64,000 nucleotides of DNA from Acanthopleura granulata. Lineage: Eukaryota > Mollusca > Polyplacophora > Chitonida > Chitonidae. The position numbers and the translations under genes are program-made. Under the pieces are notes generated by a model. The model made no database searches. It saw only the letters and a list, made by a program, of their open reading frames with translations, and was not told where the DNA came from. The stretch covers positions 32,490,299 through 32,554,298 of the forward strand of contig JABBOT010000080.1 in NCBI GenBank assembly GCA_016165875.1, given 5' to 3'. Shown one piece after another: positions 1 through 13,000 of this stretch; the stretch's first letter is position 1; each line of letters opens with the position of its first letter.

Positions 1-130
1 GAAGACAGTTCAGTAACAAATTCATACAACTTCAAACAGGTTTGTGTATTCAAAAGAGAATTTTGTATTATTTTAAATAAACAGTGCCTCGTCATGAGCT
101 GTATTTCACTTTAACAATACATCTAAGTCA
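1..130 (+). repeat. Dispersed relative of the satellite flank
   Basis: This stretch aligns by eye, with many mismatches, to 37,372-37,490 at the left border of the satellite region. Both begin with a GAAGA..TTCAG..AACAAATT-type block and both carry a CAGTG.CTC.GTCATGAGC block about 85 bp later. It shows that the sequence next to the satellite also exists as a dispersed repeat. Orientation is the same in both places. The element's left end lies outside the window. Confidence 0.55.
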
Positions 131-1194
131 AAATACGGCTCTGACAACTGTTTCTCTCTGGTTTCCCATAGACTAATCTCCCCATGTTAAAATCCATCAG
201 AGAGACTATATGTGTAACAATATATCAATAGATCTGTTTTAAATAACAAGTTACAATTCAATCACTGATAAGGGGGTACTGCATTTCCGCCTTTGCAGAC
301 TTGCATGAACGTATACTATTCACTATGAGCCATGATTACAGCGTGTATCATTTCACAGGCATAACACTTACAACACACCTATCTGGCCTTAATATTGTCA
401 TTCTAGGACATATTTTCATCCACTTACCAGACACATTCATGCAATGCAATTTGTTCAGCCCACCTGGAGCAGACAACCATATACAAAGGCCTAAACAATT
501 AGGTAATTCAGGATGAAAAAACTTACAGTTCGTATAGATTAAATCATGTCTTAATTTCACATAATTTGTGACTTGTTCCGCATAACAAGTTGTTACTACA
601 AACCCTATTGTGTGGATGTGCGTAAGCTACTAGAACTCTAAATAGTTGCAAAGACAAGATAGGCTGATGCTGTTTTCATGGCTGTAAGGTTTGCAATTTA
701 GATTTGAATGGACGACACATTAGTCTTCAGTGAGAGGGTGTCGCAGAACAAAATGTGCAACACATCACAAAATGTTCAGCTGAAAGTTGAGTTAAAATCA
801 AATCAGGTGACCATTCGCTACCACTGTTCTCTCTAAAGCGGCATACATCACCTCTTGCCTGGACATTCAGATTATGCAGACACTGGCTGAGCTACAGGTA
901 ATTTGTGCTCAACCATGTGAAGCCATGTCACATGCGTAACGTTGAGCTTATGCAAGAAGCCGCAGGCCATCCTGATTCAATGACTTCACAATCTTAGCGC
1001 TTGTGATCGTCAGGTGAAGAAACCAGCATGGCAATGAGCACCTGGGTGTTAACATGAAAACACTCACACTTGTTTAGAATGCAACATGCAAATGGAAACA
1101 AACCGTGGCTACAGACCTACGGCCAAGTCGTGCAAACATACCATAACAAAAGTAGCATGAATCGCAAGGGTTCCCGAGCTAGAATGTTCGCAGG
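131..1194. other. Intergenic, nothing recognised
   Basis: AT-rich sequence with scattered acatgta motifs. I see no exon with credible splice signals and no named repeat. The short open frames here lack codon structure or homology that I can recognise. Confidence 0.5.
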
Positions 1195-1200
1195 TTTATT
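1195..1200 (-). terminator. Candidate poly(A) signal of the ZNRF gene
   Basis: AATAAA on the minus strand, about 1 kb beyond the ZNRF stop codon. It is the first canonical hexamer I found downstream of the stop, so it would give a 3' UTR of roughly 1 kb. Position and motif are the only evidence. Confidence 0.3.
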
Positions 1201-2187
1201 ACTTGTTTTCTGTCACCTTGAGCTCTGAGTCCGGATGCTGGGGGAGTAGGCCTTTCAGATATAACATGTCGGGATACAGTAGGGCACATGACGGGCGTTA
1301 CGCATGTCCACGGTCTGTTGTGGAGTGAAGAATCAGATGTGGATGAATAGAACACTGTGATAGTCTCCTGGAGGACTCCCACAGGCACAGAGTTGTACCG
1401 ACACACAAGCAGAAATCACAGAGGTACAGGTACAATACATATACATACCAGGCAAGTTGTTGGTAGAAAAATATGTCCAAGTTTAGCATGTTCCCAGTAC
1501 ACACCAAACCACTACATACAGCACAAGATGTAAGCACAGACACAGATGCTCCAGCTGTAGCCTGACTGGCTGTATAGCTGTGTATCTGGCTGTCTGCCTG
1601 GCTGGCTGGAACGATCACATGCTCTGAAGACAGGCGAAATTCTTATACATGTAGTGAGTTCCCCACACATCTCCATATATGAAGGTGTATGCGGCTAGCT
1701 AGGAATTCATTATGGTCCCCCTGCCCGAAAAACAAAAAAAACAAAACAAAAAAAAAAAACGCTCCTTGACACAGAGCAGCGAACCTTTTGAGTCTGTACT
1801 CAGACGACTGAGACAAGCTGTAGTGTTTGTTTTAAATATAGTGTTTTTTCTTTTGTCACAAAATCAGGATGCATCATCACAAGTCTTTGTTTACGTAACA
1901 TGTACATATATATATACAACATCTTCCAAAGGGGGCAGAGGTACTCATCTCCTAAGCTTGTGAGGAGTTTCTCTACAAGTGCATGTACAGTGCCATCTCC
2001 ATTCTAAACACAATCCATATTGTTGCACATTGCTAATTCTAAACATGTTCTGAAAATTAACATCATCCTGAGGACAGGTGAGCAGTACATTATCCCCACA
2101 GGTAAGAATTCATCCTTAACCCCCAGGAAGACACTCATCCTCAAACATGTGTATTGACAGACGATGGCACCCCACGTGCCCCTCCTG

Positions 2188-2245
2188 CTAGTCCTGTGGG
2201 TGCTCTGGACATGACCTATTGACCTCAAACCATCTGTCAATGCAC
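2188..2245 (-). CDS. ZNRF2: ZNRF-like exon 4 (end of RING and stop)
   Basis: Encodes CIDRWFEVNRSCPEHPQD followed by TAG. The last zinc ligands, C188 and H191, are here. Acceptor TTATCTTTCAG|GTGCA. The very short C-terminus after the RING is normal for this family. Confidence 0.95.
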
Positions 2246-4048
2246 CTGAAAGATAAAAAGGGATTTCAGGTCATACATGTGTCCTTCTCTATGTATACAA
2301 GCTGATCTACAACTGATTAGATGACAAACATGCAAACAACTAGTAAAATATTAGCCTATATTAATTTGTGGACTTGTACCAGATTCCTATCCTTGACTGA
2401 TTCAGTCAGCTGATTTGTCTCCTCATAACAAACTGGCCCCCTCACAAATGAGGTCGCAGACTCAAGTCCAGCTCTTCCTCTTTCAGCTGTGGCTTCAAGC
2501 AAGAGGATTTGCTAGGCATGTAGTGTCAAAAGGCAGGACATGTGCCCAATCCCTGCTTTCACCACCCATTGACATAACTGTATCGCATTAAACACTTATC
2601 AAATGAATAGGTAATCATTTCACTTCACCAGCTTCTTACCTAATAACAGTAATAGCAAACGGATGTTCATTTGCTTAATTCATGTTTTACAGAGTGATTT
2701 ATTTTAAAACTGAAATACACCAAGCAACATTTGCCCTAAATGAATCCAATGGAACCTTACTTCACAGTGTATCAGACAACATGATAATATTCCATTTTTT
2801 ACTTGACATGTCATGTCAGAAAGGCAGACATTCTGGAAAGAAGCTGGACAGGTGAATAAATGACAGTTTACATGTAGCTGCCATAACACATGGGTGAATA
2901 ACCCCTCATGGATATATACACAGAAAAAGATAAATTCCTTGAGAAGGTAATTACCATGATCAACTATCACTAAGGCCATCCTTAAAAAAAATATCTGTTG
3001 GGCATAAACCAACCAACCCTATAAAAGGGCCCTACACAAACGTATTTATTGCTATTTTGCGAAGATTTTTAAAAATTTTTTCTCTTTATGTTGATGTCAT
3101 TACTATCTATTTCATGAGCCAAAATAAAAATTAAAATTTCCCTACCTATTTCTCCTCAAAAGGTTGGGTTATGCACAACAAACAGGTTATTACGAATGGC
3201 CTAAGCCTACTACAGTAACATGGTGTTACTCCCCAAGTCGTGTACATTATTTGCAGGGCAGGCTATAAGTCTGGAACAGATCTCTGTCAGGTTGATAAAC
3301 ACACAGATGCATTTACCTGAGCGATGCATTGCAGGTGTTTATACTTAAAATACCTGCACACTTCAATTATACTACATATGCATGTCAAGGTACATGTATT
3401 TTCGCACAGTTTACCTTAATGGCTGTATCTTCACACCCTAAAAATACCCCCTACCCCATGCACTCTCAAATGTACATTCAGCCTACAGCACACTATTACT
3501 CAAAATGAGAAATTAAACTTTCTGAAGGTTGTGAAAGAACAACACGACATACAGATGAAATACACATGTGACTGGCTTATGTAAGTCCTGCACATGTTCC
3601 ATGTACATATGTAGTACCTAAACAGCATGCTCAACTCCCAAATTTTAGGGCAAATGGAAAAGTTAGGAGGTTAAAAGCTTACATATAGCTTGTAGAAACA
3701 ATAAAAATCTCACTATCAAGTCTATGATCAAGTGTTTGAGAAAACCTAAAAATGCAACCTATGCTATATATATTGGTAGGTTAACACTGAGTACGCAAAA
3801 TAAGTTTATGTAGGATATAAAAACACAGGTTATGTACACTTCATTTCATACCAGCATCCCAGACACTTGTATCAGACTTACATATCTACATGTATTTATG
3901 TAGGTGATATGTCTATTGGTTCAAAATGATGAGAAAAAATTACAGCTTACTCATATTTTTCACAAGGGAGATAGTCAACTATTTCACAGAAATTGTTACA
4001 TTTCAATACATGAACATCTCCAGGGCTGTTTGCAATCAGAGTAGAAAA

Positions 4049-4083
<35 letters not shown>

Positions 4084-7000
4084 TAACATATACACAGTTT
4101 GATTATCAAGGTAAACCTAGGATTGAAACAAACCCTCTGGGACCACAGCCAGTGATTCTAGCATTACATCCACATCAAAGATAAAATTCCCACTGGCCTC
4201 TATGAATACATTCTATTTGATTGGTTTTTCTATGCAGACATCAAGAATATTTCTCTTCTATATTAGTGCATACGGGGATGGGAGGAGGAAACAGTGACAG
4301 CTGAACATGAACACTTCACTGATCAAGAACTGGTCACCTTCCAGGATAACCTACTAGACAGCTGAGCCAGCAATCACTATGGCCTCTTTGGACGCACAGT
4401 AACCTTTATCCTGTTACAATCATGTACAGAACAAAATTATGACAAATGGTAAAGCAAGTTAGATTATCCTTATAGTCAAGACATTAGTCATACGTGTATG
4501 TAGGAAAAAAATGGAAAATGCTCACTTTCCGAGAACAAGCATCTGGTTTGTGTTTGTACTGTTTCAGTGACCATAGTGATAATACAAAATGCACATGTAT
4601 ACCTCTACAGGTAACACTTACCCTTTATGATATATACAGAGACAGGGTAATCTTGCAATTGTATCCCCCTGTTGAAGATCATCAAAACATATCACACATT
4701 CTCCTTTGTCTTCTGTGAGCACATCCTCTGTTAAATGACAATAAAAAATTTAAACAGCTACAATACACACACAACACATTTGGCAAATCAAACAAGTTTG
4801 CTCCCTTGTTTCCTTTTTCATTTGTATGACAGGAGTGTACGTGTGTGTGTGTGACAGGAGTCAGGTTTATGGGTAGAGGACATAATTTGTCACATTATGA
4901 ACCTGACAAACCACCTTACTGCAACTGAGAGCTGAAAAACGCAACCTGTAAGTCACAGCCAGACAATGATCATATTCTTGAATTTCATTGTTATTGTCAA
5001 TCAACATGTTTGTTCATATACAGCTATTAATGAATAATGTAGAATTGCATACACGTCAGTTACAAAGTCAGTGGTATGAAATATGGGAATATAACAACCA
5101 TTAACAACTATAAACATGGGAACACTGGCATTTCTCCAGAACCACTTGGATATACTGAAATCCACACATATCAACTTCCGCCCAACACTTCCTGCTTTCT
5201 TTATCTTCTATAAACCTGGGCTATACAGCTTATAATGTAACGAAAAAAAAAAGCAATTAACCTTTAGCAACAACACTGGTAAATGTGATTTATCAAAGTG
5301 AAAAACAAAGCCCATAGACATTTAATGTATTATTAGAGAGACGAGTTGGAGCATACATGTGTCACAGTTAACACAATGTACATGTATACAACCACTGTAC
5401 TAAGATTTGGACAATCCTTATTAATCAGAATTACCTGCGGAAAAAAGGATATATAATGATTATGCTGACTGATAATATATACCAGTGATAGTGTACTACA
5501 CATATACATCTGTATCTGGTAGTCCACAAACATTATTTCATGTTAAACAGACATACAGATAATTGCCAATCACCAGTATGCATTATACTGGTCTGTCTTT
5601 ACAAATATATCCTGACAGAGACAAAGCAGCATTAAAAAAAAAATAAAATAAAACAAGAACTCTGACTCCCTACAAACTAAGAAGGATGCTTGTGCTGTGC
5701 TTGGCATGGCATTCCATGCAAGGATCAATGTACCATCTGTTCGTCAGTGTATATCTTTCAGTCCGTTTGTCGGCAGGTGCAATCCTAGACAGCGCTGCTG
5801 CAGGTTACATGTACATAGGACACATAGACACCCAGCAGGCATTTTAACACTGTGGGTATGTGGGTAAGAAATTTCCTCCTGGGATAATGTTTATGTCAAT
5901 GTTTCCAGTGCCTAAGGCCATGGAGTCTTCCTGGTCTTCCCTAATCTATTCTTAATGACAGAATTATTAATGAGTCTAACATAAACAGCGATCAGATGAG
6001 TGAGGCTGCATGGGGTTGGGAATGTAGTGTACACTGAAAATCCAACACTGAATGTCGGGCGGGAAGGGTGAGGAAAAGATTTACCGAGAATTAAGCAAAC
6101 CAGGAACCATACTGGACTCATTATATTAACCCAAGACCCATAAGTTGCATAACCATGCATAATAAAGTCTGCTAACACACATCAACTTTTACATTTTCGT
6201 TTTCAATTTGTTCGAAAGTTTAAACTGAACATGGCACTAAGGTAATAAGACATCAATATACATTCTCTTTTATTATTAATCAACTATTTTATTTTTTCAA
6301 GTAAATTTCTGGTCTTTTCCATTGAAGAGAGAATGGGATGACAAGGGATACCGGTATACTTTTTCATTGTTATCTTTAAGGCCCAATAGGTTTAGTCAGG
6401 GCTGTACTGATCACCAAATTTGTGGGCAAGTTGCAGAGAAAACCACTCAGCCAATACTTTTCAAAGTTTAGGTCAGGTCACGTCATGTGGATGGATTTAT
6501 ATGAAAACCATTTATGAATCTCCAGAACCACCAAACTGATAGGATTCAAATTTGTTACACACAACTACTGTGCCTTGGAAATCAATATTTCATAATAAGC
6601 AGCTAATCTGAATATGTAAATTAGGTTTTTACTGCCAAATGAAAATACCTCAAAAATAGGTCAGGTCTTGCAACTGTCTGCAGAGATCGAACAAAAGCAT
6701 TATCTATTTGCCCATGACCTCAGGATTGTGAACTTGAAAGAATTATTCATGCTCAAGTTTTGGTTTTCAGATAATGACCAAAAACTTATCCTTAAAATTT
6801 TCTCCTAGGCTTTACACAGGACTTCATGAAAGAATGCATGAAACCAATAACTGCAGTTTGATGCTGGAATATGGACCATTCTTGTAACAATGTATTCTTT
6901 CAGTGATTTGTCATCAGCTATGAGCAGAAGATCAAAGCCACATAATCTAGATGCTGTCTTTCTCTGATATGATTTTGCTCTAATTGAATAATTGACATTC

Positions 7001-10000
7001 TACTAAATAAGCGAACAGTAATTTCCACCACTTGCTCAACCTGAAATACTAAATAGAACTGAATAGAAGTTTTTAGGAACTCTAAAAATGTGCCTTTGTG
7101 CTCCAGTCTATTCTCTAACAAGTCATAAATATGCAATTATCTTGTGATTTATTTTTTTATTTGATTGATGTTTTACGCCGTGCTTCACTTATACGGCCAG
7201 CATTATGGTGGGAGGAAACCAGGTAGATCCCGGGGGAAAACCCACGACCAGTTGCGTGCCAGACCTTCCCACTTATGGCCGGAGAGGAAGCCAGCATGAG
7301 CTGGACTTGAACTCACAGCGACCATATTGGTGAGAGGTATGGGGGTCATAACGCCTTGCTGGCGTGCTAACCCCCTTGGCTATGGAGACCGCCACACATG
7401 TCTTGTGAGCTTGCCTCTCTAACATAATGGTCCACAATCTATGAAGTACTTATATGCATTCTGCATGTTTTCCTCACTCATACTGTATTACCAGTAATCC
7501 ATCTGTGTACAAGAATACAGTGAAGTAAGCAAGACTACAATGGCCACTAAACAGGCAAGAGATTATTGTGTTGGCACACTCCATGAGTATACAGATTGTG
7601 TCCAATGTTTAACCTTTCCATATGTCTAGATTACCACAATATACACTATCATATTACAGTACCCTGTGTACAAAGACCTAGAGCTATGCCAGCTGTGTAA
7701 CTGCTATACCTACACTAGATCACTGCAGGGGCAAGATAATCACTGCCTAAGATAGCATATCTGACTTTGTCATGCTAAAACAAATGTATTGATTACTGTA
7801 TGTCATGGAAGTCATAGTTTATGAACTAATGAACATAGATCAGTTTTATGTATAACAAAACAATACAACACTGAATGCTGAAGTTAACAGATTTTCTAGT
7901 CCATATTCTACTGTAACTTACATAACCATCTTCACGAATGTACAACAGAAGGAAATGTCCAGGCTTCTTAGCCAACTGATCCATAATGAATTTTGTGTCA
8001 AAGGCTCATTTGAAGCTGCCAAGCAAATGTTCAAGAACATTCCACCTGAACTGTTTGAGATTTTGAGTAGTTTCTTTCATTTGTGTTACCTCTCTATTTA
8101 CTAATGTTCTACTCAAAAAGTCTTTCTTGATAGAATTCTTCACCATATTTATGACAAGAATGCCATTTCTACATGTACTCAGTAATGAAAATGCATGTTA
8201 AAAACTCAATACTTGACAGCTGTACCAAAAACATTTCAGAATATTTAACAGTTTCTCTTTAGAAATTACATGTATATCCCTTCTCTTTTTAGCTAAAACT
8301 AAAGTCTGGAAATGTCATACACTTCATTCCAAATGGTAAAACAAATGTTGCTACAGGGTGTGTGTGTGTGTGTGTGTGTGCTGCATGGTGTGTGTGTGTG
8401 TGTGTGTGCTGCAGGGTGTGTGTGTGTGTGTGTGTGTGCTGCAGGGTGTGTGTGTGTGTGTGCTGCAGGGTGTGTGTGTGTGTGCTGCAGGGTGTGTGTG
8501 TGTGTGCTGCAGGGTGTGCTCAAGAGGTGTCTATCAAACTGACAAGCTTACCATTATAACTGATTCGTGGCTTTGTGAGACATATGACCAAATGACACTC
8601 AATGTCTTCTGGGGGAACAAACTTTGAACACACAGGACACTTTATACCTGCAAAATAAAACATAAAAGTCATATATCTAATTTAGTACAACTGAACATAT
8701 TGCAAACTTGTCACATTACAATGAAAAAAAAATATTCATCTAACTATTGTCATTGCCCAGGTCAGCAATTTTACACATAACGATATACACTGACAGGGCA
8801 GGATTATGGCTGGAGAAAAGCAGAGTGACTGGAATGTTCAGTGTAAACGACTAAACTTTGGCAAGGTACTGACACACTTTCTCAGGACTTACATGCCATG
8901 TTAGTACAAGACAACTGGTCTTCAATGAACTACAAACTGGACAGAGGGCCCTAAGAATGTTTTCCACCACTTTATTCTCACAAAAGCCTCATGAACAATG
9001 AAAAATAAAGCTTTTGCCAATGTATAATATACGTGTATATACGAAGAAATTATCCTGTCTGCAGGGATATATCTTTGGACTGTGCTAAATTTATATGAAT
9101 AAAATGGCTTCTCTTGAGGAAGAATTCACAAGCAGCGAATACCAAGATAATTTTTTAAAGGTCTATAGGATGTGGCAGAGTACATATTAGAGTCTCTGGC
9201 ACTCCCACTGAAAATGAGCAATCAGAGTTTAGAGAGCTGACATTTACGCTTTGCCACCACTTTGCAGACTGCGCAGCAGGTGTTAAACAGAATAATCTTA
9301 TAATGCTAGGTTTATTCTAATTTACACCATACATGTATATCCCATTACCTTTTCTTCTTAAATTACAATTATATATACATTTTTAATAATTTTCCATACC
9401 TAGTCTGTAATAATTTCCCCTAATGTATGGTAAATTGATTTGGTAAAGTAGTCAGCTCAGACCTAGATTGATATCCCGAGCTTATGATATGCAGTGTACA
9501 TGTATTTCCTTACAGCTTACTAAATACCCAGAGTTAGACCCCTTGTTTCCCCTGTTTGCCCCCCAAAGCTACCAAGTGGCACTAGTATTAAACATGAAAA
9601 ATGTGATTTAGGTTACACATGCACTATTCAATCAGTTGGGTCCAAGATTTGGCTCCGAATTGAAGAGTGCTGGAGCACCGAGTGGATAATAATGCCACAC
9701 AGACATTCTAGGTTGTTGATACACTATAAATGTCTACACTGTCATTTTACACCCAGTTAAAAAAATATCAAAATTTTATTTGCTTTGGATACAACTGAAA
9801 TTTACTACATAAATAGTAAGTAAAATCAGTGCACTCGTGTACCCTACAGGAAACAGGGACAGTTTTGCCATATATCACATTTATTGTGTCCAGGCCAAGT
9901 TGTAAGTGTGTGAAAATGATCTCTGACTGTTTTCGTGAATATTTATCATGGCTAATGCCCAACCACTAGCCCCTTCCTCCCCTGTTCCCTTCCCACCCCG

Positions 10001-13000
10001 CATTTTTAAATGTAGTTTCCTTCAGAAACTTAACAGGCTTGATTTCTTAACTTTCATTGGCACAGATAATTCCAAGACTGAATTTGTCTAATCAGGACTG
10101 TTTTAGTGTGTATGTATAACGACATAAAACCTTATTATTATCTAATTTTTCTGCAAGCCTTACATGTCAGACTTAGTTTAACAATGCACAATTATCCGTC
10201 AATCTTCCACACACAAAATGACTCAAAAAGCATCATATTTGCTCATAGCATGTATTACAATATGTCTACAAGTTGAGCTGCCTATCATGTGTCAAACAAT
10301 TTGGCTGAAGGTGCTGTCAATTTTTGGAACAATTAGTGAGTGCATGTACACATGGGGGTAGGGATAGTAGCTCTTACATAACGTCACTCCAGTTGATAAG
10401 AGGTATCAAAAATTTAGTTTCTAATAACCCCAAGTGTTTTATTTTAAGGAAAAACAGGACGATCATTCCTTTCTGCAGAATTTCTTATCTCAGAAAGGAA
10501 TTTTATATTCCCTTCTTCACAAATACAGCTCTCTAATTTTTACTTTCACCCTCAGGCATATAATATTTTGGTTTGAGTGCCAGCATCATATGAAGGTGTT
10601 ATTGACACAAAATTGAGAAACTTTTCTCCTCTTATAGGTAACACTTGAGCAATTCGTCCAGTAGGGTCCAAAATTTGGCACTTAATAGAAGAGTGTTTGA
10701 GCATTGAGTGGATAATAGTGCCATACAGTCAGTCAAAATATATCAGAATTTTATCTACTTTGGATACAACTGGACACTGTTCGTCAGCTGACCCCCCCCC
10801 CCCCGCCATAGGTTACCAAGGTGGCAAAATGCTATTACATCACTTCCAGGAGCAACAGCCCAAAGAAATGGTGGTCATGCTATGTTCATTTTTTGATATG
10901 ATACAGAGAAAAGTCAAAGCTGTGTGTGGTGGTATGCCATACCACCATGTGGGAGTTTGGGGACATATATTTTGTTGCTTGCAGTTAACAAATTTACTAC
11001 ATAAATAGTAAGAAAAGTCAATGTGCTGGTGTAACGTTTAGATCTCTACCCCAGTCTGGTAGATGGAGGGGTCAAACAGGTCAATGAACAGGGCATCAGA
11101 TTTGATGGGCTCTGGATTAAACCACAACCTGACTCAAAAGTCTGCTGAAAAACTGGAATTAAAGTTCAACTTTTCACATGTTTGTAAGATGTTTACTCAA
11201 GTATATTCTGAGGCAATTAAGCCTACTCAGACTGATATATTACACTTTTTCGTGAAGCCCAGAAATTTGCCAAGCCAGCCAATGTATTTTTGTCTCCAAA
11301 ATGAGCTTGAAAAGATTCATAAATCGTACTGAATGCTGCTTTCTCATATGCCTAAGGTTGGAGGATTAAGGAACCAGAATTGATAACTAACCAAAGCCTA
11401 TCAAATATAACTATCAGCTCTACTGCGCCTGTCAATAATTACTCGATTACTGATTTCGCCCATATATCACCAAGCTTCGAGCAGATCAAGTGACAAGTTA
11501 CATGTAAATACATGTCCACAACATATGCATGTAATATGGACATACAAGTATAAATTTCATGTCACTCTATACGTACAAATACATCAGCTAGATGTCCAGT
11601 TTGATAGAAATTGTATGTTTACTTTAGACGAGTGGAAGTGTTCTTACATATATGATGAATCACAACAGATGTGTGTCAAATACAGCCCTGTAGCTAGAGC
11701 AGGTCTGCATTGAAATACATGTAATGCAGTGACACCGTTTCCTGCCTATATTCTGTACATGTTCACTCTTTAACAACCTAGCACACAAGGAGCAGGGTAC
11801 AGTACTCTCCCCCAGAAAACATGTTATGGCCAAAATAATTTTACACTTATTTGGTTAGTTTTTAAAGTAAGGTAGTAATTAAGAATCTGCTTCAGATCTG
11901 GTCCGGAATAAAACACTCCACATAAAGCCACAGTAAACCCAGCACGAGTGAAACAGGGCTACAGAATATGTTATGTGTTTACACATGCAAAGGCGGAAGG
12001 GGTTTTGAAATCAGTACACACCTTACATGTTCAAACATATCTCATCTGGAACATTAACAGGATCTCATGTGTCGCAGAGAGCATAATAATATATATAAAA
12101 TGACCTACATAGGCACTACATACATGTACAAAGTGTGTTGTTCAGATCATATTTATAACCAATTACAGGAACAGAGTGGGTTGCTATGGACTTTAATATG
12201 TAGCGTTCATTGCTAAGTATACTGTGATAAACATGGAACATAATACTGAACAATTTCATCACTTATTTGCTTGGTTTCATGATAATGTATTCATGATGCC
12301 CAGCAGGTCAGTCCCAACAAGGACATATACAATACAGACTTACACGAACATACATTACTGTGGTGCCTACATGGAATGTGATGGCAAAGACAACAGATTT
12401 CAATTCATTTAAATCACATCTGATTGTTGCTCATGTTCGAGAATTTTAGACTTATATCATTGATGGTAGTCAGTTTTATGGCTGGAAGCAGCTACTGTGC
12501 CTGAGATTAACCACTGACATTTGGCGGATTTCTGGAAAACTTTCCCACAAGTTTCTTACTGAGCATATGCACACTGTATTAGTGGAGGACAAGTGGCCTT
12601 CAAGGAAAGCACTTATTATGACCCAAGGCCACACAAAGAGTGGGACGGGGTCATATACTACATATGAAGTAGAACAAATATTAGTGAAAACGTTTCCTGT
12701 ATCCTGCCATCTTTTTGTTCAAGTTTATGGGATAGAGAAAACCAGGCTCTTCTCTGCCAAATTCATTTGTACGTAAAAAAGCCTTCTTGTGTAAAGGCCC
12801 CTGCAAAGCAGGAGGGGTCCAGATCTGAACACATCATGTCATGGAGTATGTCAACATATGATATCAATGAATAATGACTGCTATGCCACCTCCACTGTCC
12901 AGTTGTATTTAAGTGTGGTCATGTCCTGTAATAGCCAGGAGACATAGGTGAGCCCCATCTGAGTACCAGAAAGGAGATAAAACCGCCAGAGTGATCTTTT

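Larger units (their letters stand above)
2246..4621 (-). other. ZNRF intron 3 (2.4 kb)
   Basis: Contains a MITE-like element at 2,968-3,190 and a (TA)n microsatellite at 4,052-4,080. No exon or gene seen. Confidence 0.75.
4728..8551 (-). other. ZNRF intron 2 (3.8 kb)
   Basis: Contains the interrupted (TG)n array at its 5' end and one SINE at 7,148-7,396. The rest is unremarkable AT-rich sequence. Confidence 0.75.

Noticed and set aside
8299..8627. Four overlapping open frames rich in Cys/Val or Thr/His
   Set aside because: They are translations of the interrupted TG/CA repeat.
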